Assembly (NCBI RefSeq): GCF_004341515.1
Contig: NZ_SLZF01000015.1
Coordinates: forward strand, 124,001 to 188,000
Length of the DNA: 64,000 nt
Direction of reading: 5' to 3'
Source of the DNA: Allobosea sp. BK604
Lineage (GTDB): Bacteria > Pseudomonadota > Alphaproteobacteria > Rhizobiales > Beijerinckiaceae
The position numbers and the translations under genes were made by a program. Shown here one piece after another: positions 38,372-47,058 of this stretch; the first letter of the stretch is position 1; each line of letters opens with the position of its first letter. The notes below the pieces were generated by a model. It was given only the letters and a program-made list of their open reading frames with translations, was not told the DNA's origin and ran no database searches.

Positions 38372-39449
38372 AGGTCACGGTTCCAGGGACGGCGATATGC
38401 CCCTTGGAGGGCATGACGTGGTCGGTCATGGTGAGGTTGAAGCTTTCGACGCCAGATGCGGACAAGACCGCCGCGCTGACCCATTCGCGATGGATCGTCT
38501 GAGCATCCTGAGCTACCCCGTTCAGGGCGTAAGCGGGTCGCGCGCGCTCATTGAGCATGGCAGCGACAGCAGCCTCCAGGTTGAAGCGCGTCTCCGCGCT
38601 ATCGGTCACCAGACCGGAGATGGTGAAGTTGATAGGCTCTGAAATCGGAGCCAGAACGAACAGGTCCTTGACCGAGACTGGGCGCAACGCATCGATATGA
38701 GCCTGAACGGCCTCGACATCCTCCGGCAGCGGGAAGCCGTCGTTCGATGCGCGCAACTCGTCCATCATGAACCGAACCGTCACGCTTCCGGCGCCCATCT
38801 CCATTGGCGATGTCCAAGCCCGCGTGACGCCCGGGACTTCGAGCGCCCACGCGACATAGTCGTCGGCGTCGCCGCCCATCGGCGGCTTGCGGATGCGATC
38901 TAGGATTCGACCTCGAAGGTCTTCATCACTCTCGGCATCGACGCCGCCGGCGATCGTGCCCGCGGTGGCGGCCGCATCGAGACCGGGGATCGCGGTCGAC
39001 ACCGTCAGGCCGGCGCCTGCCGTCTGATTTCCGACGAGACCGGGCGTCAGCGCGCGGACGGCGACGGACGTTGGGCTTCCGGTCAGCGTCGCAAGCGCGA
39101 GCGTCTCGTACTCCACCGGCCCGGCGGCGAGCAGGGTTCCGGAAGGGACATCCGTGCCGGCGATGCCCTGCAGAAGCGCAGTGCCCTCGGCGAAGGTCGC
39201 GGCCTTGCGCCCGCTGAGCCAGATCTGGCCGAAGCGGTCCAGCCATTCGCGCTCGGCGGTGTCGACCATGAGCTGACGCGCCAGCCAGTCGAGATACTGC
39301 AGCGTGAGCGCAGCGAGGCCCGAATTCGCATCGCTCAGCACGCGCAGCACCGAGTTCGGCACGCTGGCATCTGCGCCCGGCAGGTACGCCGCGATGAAGT
39401 CGCGATTCAGCCCTCGCAGTTCAGCGAGTGTTGGCGTGGTCCATGGCAT
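38364..39449 (-). CDS. Baseplate J/gp47 family protein
   Basis: The 361-residue product has the baseplate-J pattern: RDFIAAYLPGADASVPNSVL...TLQYLDWLARQLMVDTAEREWLDRFGQIWLSGRK and the central GGVDAESDEDLRGRILDRIRKPPMGGDADDYVAWALEVPGVTRAW. It forms the wedge that links hub to fibers in contractile tails. Confidence 0.93.
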   Translation of the reverse strand: MPWTTPTLAELRGLNRDFIAAYLPGADASVPNSVLRVLSDANSGLAALTLQYLDWLARQLMVDTAEREWLDRFGQIWLSGRKAATFAEGTALLQGIAGTDVPSGTLLAAGPVEYETLALATLTGSPTSVAVRALTPGLVGNQTAGAGLTVSTAIPGLDAAATAGTIAGGVDAESDEDLRGRILDRIRKPPMGGDADDYVAWALEVPGVTRAWTSPMEMGAGSVTVRFMMDELRASNDGFPLPEDVEAVQAHIDALRPVSVKDLFVLAPISEPINFTISGLVTDSAETRFNLEAAVAAMLNERARPAYALNGVAQDAQTIHREWVSAAVLSASGVESFNLTMTDHVMPSKGHIAVPGTVTYA

Positions 39450-39455
39450 GGGTGA

Positions 39456-39950
39456 TCAGGCTCCGATCTCGGTCCAGAGATCCGCATAGCGAAGCGCTAT
39501 CGCCGGCTGTGCGCCGCGGTAGAAGGTGGCCAGCACATCGATTCGGCCGGTGTCGGTCCGCTCAGCGCGTACCTCGACGCTGGTCGCGATCTGCCGATCG
39601 ACGAAGGGCTGCAGCGCCTCCCGGACGAATTCCTCAGCCCTGGCGATCGTCGAACCCTGGCGAGCCTCGGGGCCCGTGATCTTATCCCGGGACATCAGCC
39701 AGAGGCGCGTGCCGATCGGCCACCCGTCATGGATGACCTCGGCATCGAGATCGCCCCACCAGCCCCGCCGGTCGCTATCGTTCGGATCAGGCAAGACGTC
39801 CGCTGGCAGCGCCAAGCGATCCGTGCCCAGCGCGACGGTCGCGGCCGTTGCCAGTTCCTGCGTCGTGTCGAGCTCGCCGGTGGGCGTCAGCAGCCAATCG
39901 AGCGTTACCGCTTCCGGCGTCACGATCTGGACGATGCGGATATCGGTCAT
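39456..39950 (-). CDS. Phage GP46 family baseplate protein
   Basis: The 164-residue product has GP46 features: RRGWWGDLD and GTRLWLMSRDK near the middle and AEEFVREALQPFVDR after it. It is a gp25-like sheath-initiating baseplate protein by family knowledge. It overlaps the PAAR-like gene as ATGA. Confidence 0.88.
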   Translation of the reverse strand: MTDIRIVQIVTPEAVTLDWLLTPTGELDTTQELATAATVALGTDRLALPADVLPDPNDSDRRGWWGDLDAEVIHDGWPIGTRLWLMSRDKITGPEARQGSTIARAEEFVREALQPFVDRQIATSVEVRAERTDTGRIDVLATFYRGAQPAIALRYADLWTEIGA

Positions 39951-40228
39951 GCCACATCCACGAGAGAGCTGAAGCCGACCGCCATGGGATCGCAGTGCGG
40001 CGGGATTGGACAGAGAGCATCAGGTGCTGCGTGGTCGCCGACGACGATCACCCCTCTGCCGTTGATGGTCAGCCAGGCGTGCGAGGTGATCAGTGCCCCG
40101 CCGCCGTGGCTGTTCTGATCGCCCTCGACCGCCCAGAGCTTCCCGTCCACCGTGACATGCCCCTGTCCGGAGACGATTGTGGTCGCGCCGCAGTTGCGGA
40201 CGTCCCCGTGGCGATGAGCGAAGGCCAT
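39947..40228 (-). CDS. PAAR-like spike protein
   Basis: The 93-residue product has the PAAR-type pattern with AFAHRHGDVRNCGATTIVSGQG, VEGDQNSHGGGALI and a final CPIPPHCDP, consistent with a metal-binding spike tip. It would cap the baseplate spike for membrane piercing. Linked to both neighbours by overlapping stops and starts. Confidence 0.75.
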   Translation of the reverse strand: MAFAHRHGDVRNCGATTIVSGQGHVTVDGKLWAVEGDQNSHGGGALITSHAWLTINGRGVIVVGDHAAPDALCPIPPHCDPMAVGFSSLVDVA

Positions 40229-40899
40229 CAGGCGGACAGTGCTCGGCCCTGCGCTGGCGCGAAGAGCGGGTGGATGACCTTGTTTTCGGAGCCGAGCTCA
40301 TCGGCTCGATCACCCGCGCCGTACAGCCTTTGCGAGAGAGTGAGCGTAGGCATGGCTCGCGCATAGGAGTAAGGCACCATCTGCGGCAACGGTCGCCCGC
40401 GCATCGCGAGGTCCCGCGTCACTGCCGCATGGAGCGCGACAAAGTCCCGGTACCCGACATTGTCCCCGCTGTCGGCAGCAATCTCGATTGCCGGCGAGAA
40501 TGCCGAGCTGATCCGGCTCGACGCAGCGCGAACGTCCTCGCGGCTTCGGAAGTTGGTTTCGCCCAGCGCCGTCGCCATGCCGATCAATGCGAAGCGGATG
40601 CAGGCGATCCTGCCGGCCTGCCCCGTCTTCGTGGTGAGGCTGACGCTCTCAGCCAGCGCCCGCACCCGATCCATGCTGTCGAAATCGGCCCCCGCGATGG
40701 ATGCGGCCCGAAAGGCGGCGTCGAGCGCGGTCCCCATAGTCTTCTGACGGATGTGGAGCTCGGCACGATCGACCAAGTCTCCCACGGACCGTCGCACATC
40801 GGCGGCGAGATCCGCATCATCGGCCGAAGTCGCATCGATCAGTGCCGCTCCGACGCGGGCAATCAGCGCAACTGTCTCAGAGATTGCAGTTAAGGCCAT
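40228..40899 (-). CDS. DNA circularisation protein, C-terminal part as a separate gene
   Basis: The 223-residue product ends LTLSQRLYGAGDRADELGSENKVIHPLFAP, the hallmark end of Mu gpN-type DNA circularisation proteins, but it has no DNA_circ_N domain. That domain is encoded alone at 44147-44620, with the tape measure and two plus-strand genes between. In family members both parts are usually one polypeptide. Confidence 0.75.
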   Translation of the reverse strand: MALTAISETVALIARVGAALIDATSADDADLAADVRRSVGDLVDRAELHIRQKTMGTALDAAFRAASIAGADFDSMDRVRALAESVSLTTKTGQAGRIACIRFALIGMATALGETNFRSREDVRAASSRISSAFSPAIEIAADSGDNVGYRDFVALHAAVTRDLAMRGRPLPQMVPYSYARAMPTLTLSQRLYGAGDRADELGSENKVIHPLFAPAQGRALSA

Positions 40900-40962
40900 T
40901 TGCCACCAGTTCTTGCATCGCTGAAAGTCTTCGGCATGATGACGCTTCCGGGGGGATTTCGA

Positions 40963-41322
40963 ATGAACGACACCATTGCGGGCGCCGGGGTAATCACTCT
41001 CGCAGTGATGTATCTCCCGACCTTGATTGCCGTTTTCGGAGCGCGACGCTTTCTGCCGTTCCTTGGCGTGGGCACATTGAACACAATCAGTGTGTTGCTG
41101 GCGCTTCCGGCTTTTCTTCTCGCCGTGCTCTGTTGGTTTGCTGCGCTATTCATCGCGATCAGCGCGTCCAACCGGACCCGTCGCGACGTGCAGCACAAGG
41201 AGCTGATCCGTGCGGTGAAGCAGCAGGCCGTCACCCCTCAGAAGATCGAGCCGCCGATGTACGAGGGACCGCCCCGCATGGGCCAATCATCTTGGTGGCC
41301 TCAGCCGCAGAAGCGTGACTAG
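40963..41322 (+). CDS. Putative superinfection-immunity membrane protein
   Basis: From the ATG at 40963 the 119-residue product has two membrane helices (GVITLAVMYLPTLIAVFGAR and NTISVLLALPAFLLAVLCWFAALFIAI) and a cytoplasmic tail. The YLPTLIA...LN...CWFAALFIAI layout recalls the T4 Imm-type superinfection immunity family, though the usual Gly-Trp pair is absent. A plus-strand cargo gene inside the minus-strand tail module fits a lysogen-expressed exclusion function. An upstream ATG at 40933/40936 is possible. Confidence 0.5.
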   Translation: MNDTIAGAGVITLAVMYLPTLIAVFGARRFLPFLGVGTLNTISVLLALPAFLLAVLCWFAALFIAISASNRTRRDVQHKELIRAVKQQAVTPQKIEPPMYEGPPRMGQSSWWPQPQKRD

Positions 41323-41373
41323 ATTTGAACGCTCGCAACCGCAACGCGAGCTTGGAATCGGGAGAAAGTTGGG

Positions 41374-41808
41374 ATGCGTCTTCTTTCAGCCGCCCTCGTG
41401 GGGCTCTCGGTGCTCGCTTCAGGCGGCGCGGTTGGCCAGGAGCGAACCGCCTTCGCCGCCGGCACTCCGTGGAAGAAAGACCCGATCGTCAGCAAAGTCG
41501 GCGCACCGCTCTCGATCTACGATCCTCAAGGCATGGCGAAGCCCGCCGGCACTGTTCGAGACTGGCTTATCGGCCACGACCAATCAAAGAACGATTGCGA
41601 GGTTACGGAAACCGTCCGAGATAAGCAGATGTGGATCGTCTGCACCAGGCGCGGGCTTTATGGCGACCCGCCCCACAAGCTGGTTTTCGCTTATCAAGCG
41701 AGCGTTTTCGCGGCTGGATCGGTCCTGATCAATTTCGCCACGGCCGACGGTAATCCGCTTGTCGGCCGTGACCTGATCGATCACTTCAGGGACGAAATCC
41801 AAGATTGA
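41374..41808 (+). CDS. Secreted prophage cargo protein
   Basis: The 144-residue product starts with a signal peptide (MRLLSAALVGLSVLASGGAVG). The mature part has two cysteines (DCEVTE, IVCTRR) that may form a disulfide. A GGGAGAA ribosome site precedes the ATG. It follows the Imm-like gene and may share its transcript. No family is recognised. Confidence 0.6.
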   Translation: MRLLSAALVGLSVLASGGAVGQERTAFAAGTPWKKDPIVSKVGAPLSIYDPQGMAKPAGTVRDWLIGHDQSKNDCEVTETVRDKQMWIVCTRRGLYGDPPHKLVFAYQASVFAAGSVLINFATADGNPLVGRDLIDHFRDEIQD

Positions 41809-41813
41809 TCTCG

Positions 41814-44135
41814 TCAGATATCGACGCCCGCCTTCGGAGGCCGAACAACCTGCCGAAGGCGGATATCTTTGAACATGCCGCTCATCGACGTGCTCGTCGA
41901 CATCCCAGCCGGGGCGTTCCGGAAATTGACGTCGAGCGTTGCGGCGCCCTCCATCCGACGATCGGCGTTTTCCCGCTCGCGACGTTCCCGCTGCACATGG
42001 CGCCTGTAGGCCTCCGCTGCCTCTCGGCTCTTCAGCTCGAAATGCAAGTGACCGGCCGTCGCCCGGGCTGACGGATTTGTATATTCGTCGAGGACGCTGA
42101 AGTCTTTCCCGTCTCGCAGCCCCGACGCTCGAAGCATCTCGCGAACTCGTTCCGCCATCGCAGCGCTCTGCCGGGGATCGGTGAGTGTGAAATCCCCCGC
42201 CAGCCCTTGAGCGTGCCGCGAACGCGTGCCTGCGTGATATCGATCGTTGAAGGCCGTGAACCGCTCGATACCTCCCATTGCTTGGATGGAGCGCGCGATA
42301 TCGAGCACTCCGCCATGCACTCCTCCCCCGGAAAATCCTTGTCCGGGCTTGATCCTGAGGCCCGATGGGTCGCCGACCTGCCAGCCCTCATGTCGCTGCA
42401 TGGCATCCAGCAGACGCGAGCGTTCCGTCGGCGTGTAAGCGCTCATCGGCTTGCTGGGATCGAAGCCCCCCAGGGCGCGGAGGTAGGCAGGCACGTTGTT
42501 CTCCGAACCCGGCGCCCACCGATTGATTGCCTGCCCGAGGTTGAGGTCTCGGTAGTTCTTCGACTCGAAGAGCAACTTTTCTTGAGCTCGGCGGCCCGTC
42601 GCGTAGTCGGGGAAAATTGCGAACCGCCCATCCGTGCCGGTTGCGCCCATCGACTGGGCGAACGGTCCATATTCGAGATTGCCGGGGTTGTTGTTCCGCC
42701 AAGAACGCGAGCCACCGGCGCCAACCTGTGCGCCCCCAACGCCACCGAGACGCGGCACGCTGATGCCGCTCATCCGGCCGGCCTGGGCGACGCCACCGAG
42801 GGCGGCAAGCTGCAGCCGAGCGCCTCCGAAGGACCCGTCGCCCGTCAGGCTCTGCTGCTGTACCGTCGCGTCGGCGGCTCGATCCTTGCGCAGCTGCTCG
42901 AGCTCGCGGGTCAGCGCCTCCAGCTCCTGAATGAGCCGGTCGCGCTTCCGGCGTTCCTCACTCGCGGTCATGTTGCCGTTTCCGAGCGGATCCGGCTCGC
43001 TCTCCTTTCGAGAGATCAGGTTGTCCATGACGTCGATCTGTCGGCGCAGTTGGTCGCGGCGCTCGATCAGCGGACCGGTGTCGCCGCGGCCCATCTCGCC
43101 AATGAACGGCACGCTGTTCTGAACGGATGGCGCAAACACGGGCTTGCTATTGAGCAGCTTCACCGCGTCCAAGAACCGACCTTCGCGCACCGCATTCAGG
43201 ACATCAACGAAGGTTTTGACCGAGCTGAAGGCGGCTTTCGCGCCCTCTTCAATCTCGTGGAAGAAAGCCTTGATGCCGGTCTTCGTCTCCGGATTGTTCA
43301 GCCACTTTTCCGTGGCGTCCGTGATATCCTTCAGCATTGGCAGGATGGTGACCGCCGCGGTGTCGCGCATGCGAACCATCGACGTGATGAAATCGTCCCA
43401 GGATCGCTTGAGCTCCATCGCGGACTCGACCGCACCCTTTGGCAGCTGGCCGAGCTTCTTCTCGACATCATCGATCAGTTTGCCGATGTCCTCGCTGCCG
43501 AGGAGCCCAAGCTGCCGGTTTCCGAAGAGGCGCTCCGCGAACAGGCCACGCTCGATCGGATCGCGGATCCGTCGCATGAACTGCAGCGATCGCTTGTAGG
43601 CTTCGTCCGGATTGAGGCCGGCGTTGAGGTCGGCCCGAAGCTGCTGCGCCCAGCGGCTGGTCACGCCGCCCTGGCTGTTGAGCCACGTGAACGTGTCGCC
43701 CAGCCCCTTCCGAAACAATCGGCTGTTCTCGGCAAACTGGCGAAACGTCTGCTGCATCGCCTCGGGAGCAACGTTGAACCGCTTCCCGACCTCCTCAAGC
43801 ACGCGCATGCTCTGCACGGTCATGTTGGTCTCGCGCGAGAGCAGCGCCAGACCGGCAGTCGCGCCGGTGAACGAACGGACGGCCAAGCCGACACCGGCAA
43901 GCACGCCGCTGACCGTCAGACCTGCGATACCCGCGGCATTGAGAGCGGGGGTGACGGTGTTGTTGATCTCGCGTCCGAAGGCCGTGGCGGCGCGCGTGGC
44001 GCCCTCCATGCCGCTCTTGAGCTTCTCTGTCGGCGCTGCCGAGCTGACGCCCTGCAGCATGCTCCGCAGAGTGCGCAGAGGGCCGGAGAACGCGTCAACG
44101 ACTTCGGCCCGGAGCCTCAGGTTTTCGTCGGCCAT
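41814..44135 (-). CDS. Tape measure protein with two C-terminal lytic-type domains
   Basis: The 773-residue protein starts like Mu-type tape measures, with hydrophobic segments near residues 60-100. At residues 481-486 NNNPGN opens a phage lysozyme-like region, and at 639-648 SRHAQGLAGD plus HLHFE at 696-700 gives the zinc-binding pattern of M15-type peptidases. Thus it may set tail length and digest cell wall during DNA entry. It lies downstream of the DNA_circ_N gene, not in the usual Mu order. Confidence 0.85.
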   Translation of the reverse strand: MADENLRLRAEVVDAFSGPLRTLRSMLQGVSSAAPTEKLKSGMEGATRAATAFGREINNTVTPALNAAGIAGLTVSGVLAGVGLAVRSFTGATAGLALLSRETNMTVQSMRVLEEVGKRFNVAPEAMQQTFRQFAENSRLFRKGLGDTFTWLNSQGGVTSRWAQQLRADLNAGLNPDEAYKRSLQFMRRIRDPIERGLFAERLFGNRQLGLLGSEDIGKLIDDVEKKLGQLPKGAVESAMELKRSWDDFITSMVRMRDTAAVTILPMLKDITDATEKWLNNPETKTGIKAFFHEIEEGAKAAFSSVKTFVDVLNAVREGRFLDAVKLLNSKPVFAPSVQNSVPFIGEMGRGDTGPLIERRDQLRRQIDVMDNLISRKESEPDPLGNGNMTASEERRKRDRLIQELEALTRELEQLRKDRAADATVQQQSLTGDGSFGGARLQLAALGGVAQAGRMSGISVPRLGGVGGAQVGAGGSRSWRNNNPGNLEYGPFAQSMGATGTDGRFAIFPDYATGRRAQEKLLFESKNYRDLNLGQAINRWAPGSENNVPAYLRALGGFDPSKPMSAYTPTERSRLLDAMQRHEGWQVGDPSGLRIKPGQGFSGGGVHGGVLDIARSIQAMGGIERFTAFNDRYHAGTRSRHAQGLAGDFTLTDPRQSAAMAERVREMLRASGLRDGKDFSVLDEYTNPSARATAGHLHFELKSREAAEAYRRHVQRERRERENADRRMEGAATLDVNFRNAPAGMSTSTSMSGMFKDIRLRQVVRPPKAGVDI

Positions 44136-44146
44136 CGTTTATGCCT

Positions 44147-44620
44147 TCAGACCGATATGGTCTCGTTCGCTGTCGCGGTTGTGCTGGCGCTCGCCTTCTC
44201 GGCGCTCTCCGTCACCTTGGCCTGGGTGTCATCCGAGGTGCGTAGGGGCTCCTGCGTCCCGGCCTCGAGGAATTGCATGTCGATCTCGACATAGCCGCCA
44301 CGCTCGCGGCGCTCCGCGCTGTTGTACGTTGTGCACATGACGCGCATCGACAGCCCGGTAGGCAGAACGAGCTGCCCCGCGCCCTCCCGCTCCAGCGCGT
44401 CGATGAGCGCGTCGCGGTCGGCGGTGAAGACCGGGCCGATCAGATACCCAATCACGGAGAAGGCCCGGCCGCGTCGGCCCATATCCTCCGTGTAGGGATC
44501 GTCCCGCTTCGGATACTCGTGCGGAGCGAGACGCCGGCCGCCGCTGCGCGCGCCGAGCTCGACATGGAATTCAACGCCCCTGAACGAGGCGGGCCGTAGC
44601 CGATCGCGCCATTCTGACAT
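44147..44620 (-). CDS. DNA circularisation protein, N-terminal domain as a separate gene
   Basis: The 157-residue product is almost entirely a DNA_circ_N domain: MSEWRDRLRPASFRGVEFHV, HEYPKRDDPYTEDMGRRGRAF, SVIGYLIGP and LIDALEREGAGQLVLPT. The C-terminal partner region is at 40228-40899. The stop is 11 bases before the tape measure start. The tail ends in a Thr/Ala-rich stretch. Confidence 0.88.
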   Translation of the reverse strand: MSEWRDRLRPASFRGVEFHVELGARSGGRRLAPHEYPKRDDPYTEDMGRRGRAFSVIGYLIGPVFTADRDALIDALEREGAGQLVLPTGLSMRVMCTTYNSAERRERGGYVEIDMQFLEAGTQEPLRTSDDTQAKVTESAEKASASTTATANETISV

Positions 44621-44629
44621 CTGAGCGCC

Positions 44630-45073
44630 TCAGCCCTGCTCGAACTTGATCGCGGAGCCGCGGATCGTGACCGTGCCGTCGGCGTTCATGGTGATGGAAG
44701 CGTTGTCCCCGACCTTGAAGGTCAGTTTCTTCGGAGAATTCACGACGATGCCATCTTCGGCGAGATGCACGCTCTGGCCTTGGTTATCGTGAACCTGGAC
44801 TTCGCCGGCCTTCATACCCTTCGGGCGGAAGCGCCGATCCGCTATGACGAGTGCAACCGGATGAGAGCGCGACCCGTCCGGGTGCACGACGAAGGCCTCG
44901 GCTCGCTTCGTGCTGCCGTCCGATTCCTTCGAGGGCGCTACCGGCCGGGAGCTGAAACCATAGGGCTGGACGTGCTCCACGCCGCGCGCCTTCTCGTCAT
45001 GCGAGAGGTTGAGATCGACCTCCTGTAGCTTCGGATCGTCGTTCGAGGCTTCGAGTGTGGCGCGGGATACCAT
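44630..45073 (-). CDS. Baseplate assembly protein V (Mu gp45-like spike)
   Basis: Start at the ATG 45071-45073 (TGATG overlap with the hub gene); the longer frame is a shadow. The 147-residue product ends in beta-helix-like strands (GQSVHLAEDGIVVNSPKKLTF, ASITMNADGTVTIRG), typical of the central spike of contractile tails. Confidence 0.85.
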   Translation of the reverse strand: MVSRATLEASNDDPKLQEVDLNLSHDEKARGVEHVQPYGFSSRPVAPSKESDGSTKRAEAFVVHPDGSRSHPVALVIADRRFRPKGMKAGEVQVHDNQGQSVHLAEDGIVVNSPKKLTFKVGDNASITMNADGTVTIRGSAIKFEQG

Positions 45074-46215
45074 CAGAGCGAGACCACGTCGGAGGGCTCG
45101 GGCTGAGCCGGTTTGGTCATGCTGACGGGCGGGGCGCCCCCCTCGGCGTTTCCGCTGGCGTCGATGCGATCCGCGCCCTTCAGCAGCGCGGGGAGGATGA
45201 GGCTCAACACCGTCTCGGTCCCGGCCTGGCTGGTCTGGCGATGCGTAATCCCCTGAATCGCGAGCACTTTGGATCCTGATGGGAACAGCATCGGCGACTT
45301 CACCGTGACATTCTTCCCGACGCTCTTGATCCAGAGAGCGCCCTCGGGATCGTGCCACCCCTGAACCGTGATCTCTGCTTGGATCATCGTCGCGATATTC
45401 TCGGCGGCGAGGTACTCGGCATGCATCTTCATGTCGTCGGCGTCGCCCGGCTCGGGGGACCGGACGATGAGCGCCCGATTCTTCAGAGCCTCCGGATTGC
45501 TTACCGAGGCTGACGAATCGCGCGCTTGATCGCCCCAGCGCTGGTCATTGCCGGGTTGGCTGCCGAGTACGCTGATCCTGTCGTGAATGTTCTCGGCCGA
45601 CATGATGGACATCGCCGACTTGATGTTCCGGCCTTCTTCCAGATGAGCCATGGGGCCTTCGCTGCGGTCCAGCCGCTTGCCGACGAGGTTGCCCTTCTCG
45701 TCGTCCGTCAGCCAGATGTTGCGCATCTGACAGAGGCGGGCGATCGCACTGACGACGGTCTCGCCAGGCTGGACATGGAACCTCGCAAAGGGCTTCTCGG
45801 CGCCGGCCGGGCTCCCGTCGATCCGAAACTTAATGCCATGTGGCTTGAGCAGGTTGTTGGAAATGCCGCTGAGCGTGTTGTTCTTGAACCCGCCGGACTG
45901 AGCCACAGAGGCATAAGCCAAGTCCGCGGTCTTGGATGACGCCTGCACCTGGAGGGCGTGACTACGCGCGTCGTAAACGACCTGGCGGGTGGCGAGCAGA
46001 CCGTTGGCGACCTCGACGCCGGCGAGGCGGCACGTGCAACGGTCTCCAATCTTGAGCTTCTGCCCGGCCCATGTCCCGCTCTCGATCGGGGACGCCGCAG
46101 CAAAGGTCATGATCGACGCGGTCTGCTGAAAGCCACGCTGAACCGTGACCGTCTCCCAGTCGCGATAGATCGAGCCGTTCACCATGAGCTCGGCGATTTC
46201 CGCGGGGTTCGGCAT
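45073..46215 (-). CDS. Baseplate hub, Mu gpP/late control D-like
   Basis: The start MPNPAEIAELMVNGSIYRDW follows the chaperone extension stop by one base. The 380-residue product has the hub-protein layout with a WETVTVQRGFQQTASIMTF barrel and VSAIARLCQMRNIWLTDDEKGNLV. It should form the central hub under the tail tube. Its end overlaps the spike gene start. Confidence 0.85.
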   Translation of the reverse strand: MPNPAEIAELMVNGSIYRDWETVTVQRGFQQTASIMTFAAASPIESGTWAGQKLKIGDRCTCRLAGVEVANGLLATRQVVYDARSHALQVQASSKTADLAYASVAQSGGFKNNTLSGISNNLLKPHGIKFRIDGSPAGAEKPFARFHVQPGETVVSAIARLCQMRNIWLTDDEKGNLVGKRLDRSEGPMAHLEEGRNIKSAMSIMSAENIHDRISVLGSQPGNDQRWGDQARDSSASVSNPEALKNRALIVRSPEPGDADDMKMHAEYLAAENIATMIQAEITVQGWHDPEGALWIKSVGKNVTVKSPMLFPSGSKVLAIQGITHRQTSQAGTETVLSLILPALLKGADRIDASGNAEGGAPPVSMTKPAQPEPSDVVSL

Positions 46216-46216
46216 T

Positions 46217-46384
46217 TCAGGCGCCGTCCTCTGGTGCGATTTCGTCGAGCCACGCAGCTGTGTGCTTCTGAAGCTCGACCAGAGCCTCAACGGACAAGCC
46301 GAGGAGCCACTCCAGCATCCCGCCGCCGTGGCTCTTGTTCAGCGTCATCACCAGCTTGATCAGGTCCCCGCCAAGCCCGCTCCG
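46217..46384 (-). CDS. Frameshift extension of the tail assembly chaperone
   Basis: After a -1 shift at 46384-46390 reading continues as RSGLGGDLIKLVMTLNKSHG... to a stop at 46217-46219, adding 55 residues. The shifted frame has no strong independent start before its middle. The fused product of about 148 residues would be the long form (GT or gp41-42 type) of the chaperone. Such long/short pairs are a hallmark of tailed phages. Confidence 0.65.
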   Translation of the reverse strand, partial: RSGLGGDLIKLVMTLNKSHGGGMLEWLLGLSVEALVELQKHTAAWLDEIAPEDGA

Positions 46385-46662
46385 AAAAAAGGGGTGAGAG
46401 CCCAGCCGATTGCCACGAAGTCGTTCGGCGCCAGCTGCGCCACTGCAGACGGCGGCACGTTCGCCAGCCGCGCGATCATGTGCTGCATCTTCCGATCGTC
46501 GTGGAAGATGGTGTTGTTCGCGCCATCGAGGCGGACCGGGTTGCCGACCTCGATGATATCGAGGGCCGTCGGCTCGCGGAGCTTGAGCTCGGCGATCGTC
46601 TCGCCGTGCGCCTCAATTTTCTTGTGCAGGGGGAAGGTCATCCCGCCGGTGTCTTCAGCCAC
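46360..46662 (-). CDS. Tail assembly chaperone, short form
   Basis: The 100-residue product has the DUF2765-like pattern HKKIEAHGETIAELKLREPTALDIIEVGNPV followed by ARLANVPPSAVAQLAPNDFVAIG. It lies between the tube and hub genes, the normal chaperone place in Mu-like tails. Near its end the codons CCT TTT TTC form a slippery site that allows a longer fused product. Confidence 0.82.
   Translation of the reverse strand: MAEDTGGMTFPLHKKIEAHGETIAELKLREPTALDIIEVGNPVRLDGANNTIFHDDRKMQHMIARLANVPPSAVAQLAPNDFVAIGWALTPFFGAGLAGT
46384..46390 (-). other. Slippery heptamer for -1 frameshift
   Basis: On the minus strand the zero-frame codons are CCT TTT TTC, giving T TTT TTC, a canonical X XXY YYZ site. 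The -1 frame then runs 55 codons without a stop. Position near the 3' end of the short chaperone gene matches known phage examples. I did not identify a downstream stimulator structure. Confidence 0.65.
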
Positions 46663-46670
46663 GGGTCACC

Positions 46671-47030
46671 TCAGAGCTGCGTGCAGGATTCGCCTTCAAA
46701 GCGAACTGCGAACTGGCCCTCGCGGGCATTGATCTCGGATGCATTCGCTCGCCAAGCATTGCGGAGAACCCAGACGTCGCCATTGGCGAGCTCGGCGGTG
46801 ACGGTCTGGTCGACCATCGAGTCGATGTCCTCGACTGACGTCCCCTCGACCAGCGAGACATCGCCGGCGATGAAGGGCACGCGCGGCACCTCGGAGAAGC
46901 CATGGACATAGTCCTGGCCGGCGATGCCGGCGCGCTCGAACGCGCTCGGTGAGATGGTGAAGTTGCCCCGCAGGGCGAGCTGGCGGCCGTCCACCTTCCA
47001 GTAGGCGACGCCAGCGATGCGCTTGGCCAT
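46671..47030 (-). CDS. Tail tube protein (Mu gpM-like)
   Basis: The 119-residue product MAKRIAGVAYWKVDGRQLAL... has the tube-protein pattern, including EGTSVEDIDSMVDQTVTAELANG and a C-terminal strand region. It polymerises into the inner tail tube. Directly follows the sheath gene. Confidence 0.9.
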   Translation of the reverse strand: MAKRIAGVAYWKVDGRQLALRGNFTISPSAFERAGIAGQDYVHGFSEVPRVPFIAGDVSLVEGTSVEDIDSMVDQTVTAELANGDVWVLRNAWRANASEINAREGQFAVRFEGESCTQL

Positions 47031-47058
47031 GAGAGTGATCTCCGTTCAGAGGCTGGCG

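Noticed and set aside
42207-44294. 695-codon plus-strand frame opposite the tape measure
   Set aside because: Shadow frame of the tape measure gene with no domain and no ribosome site.
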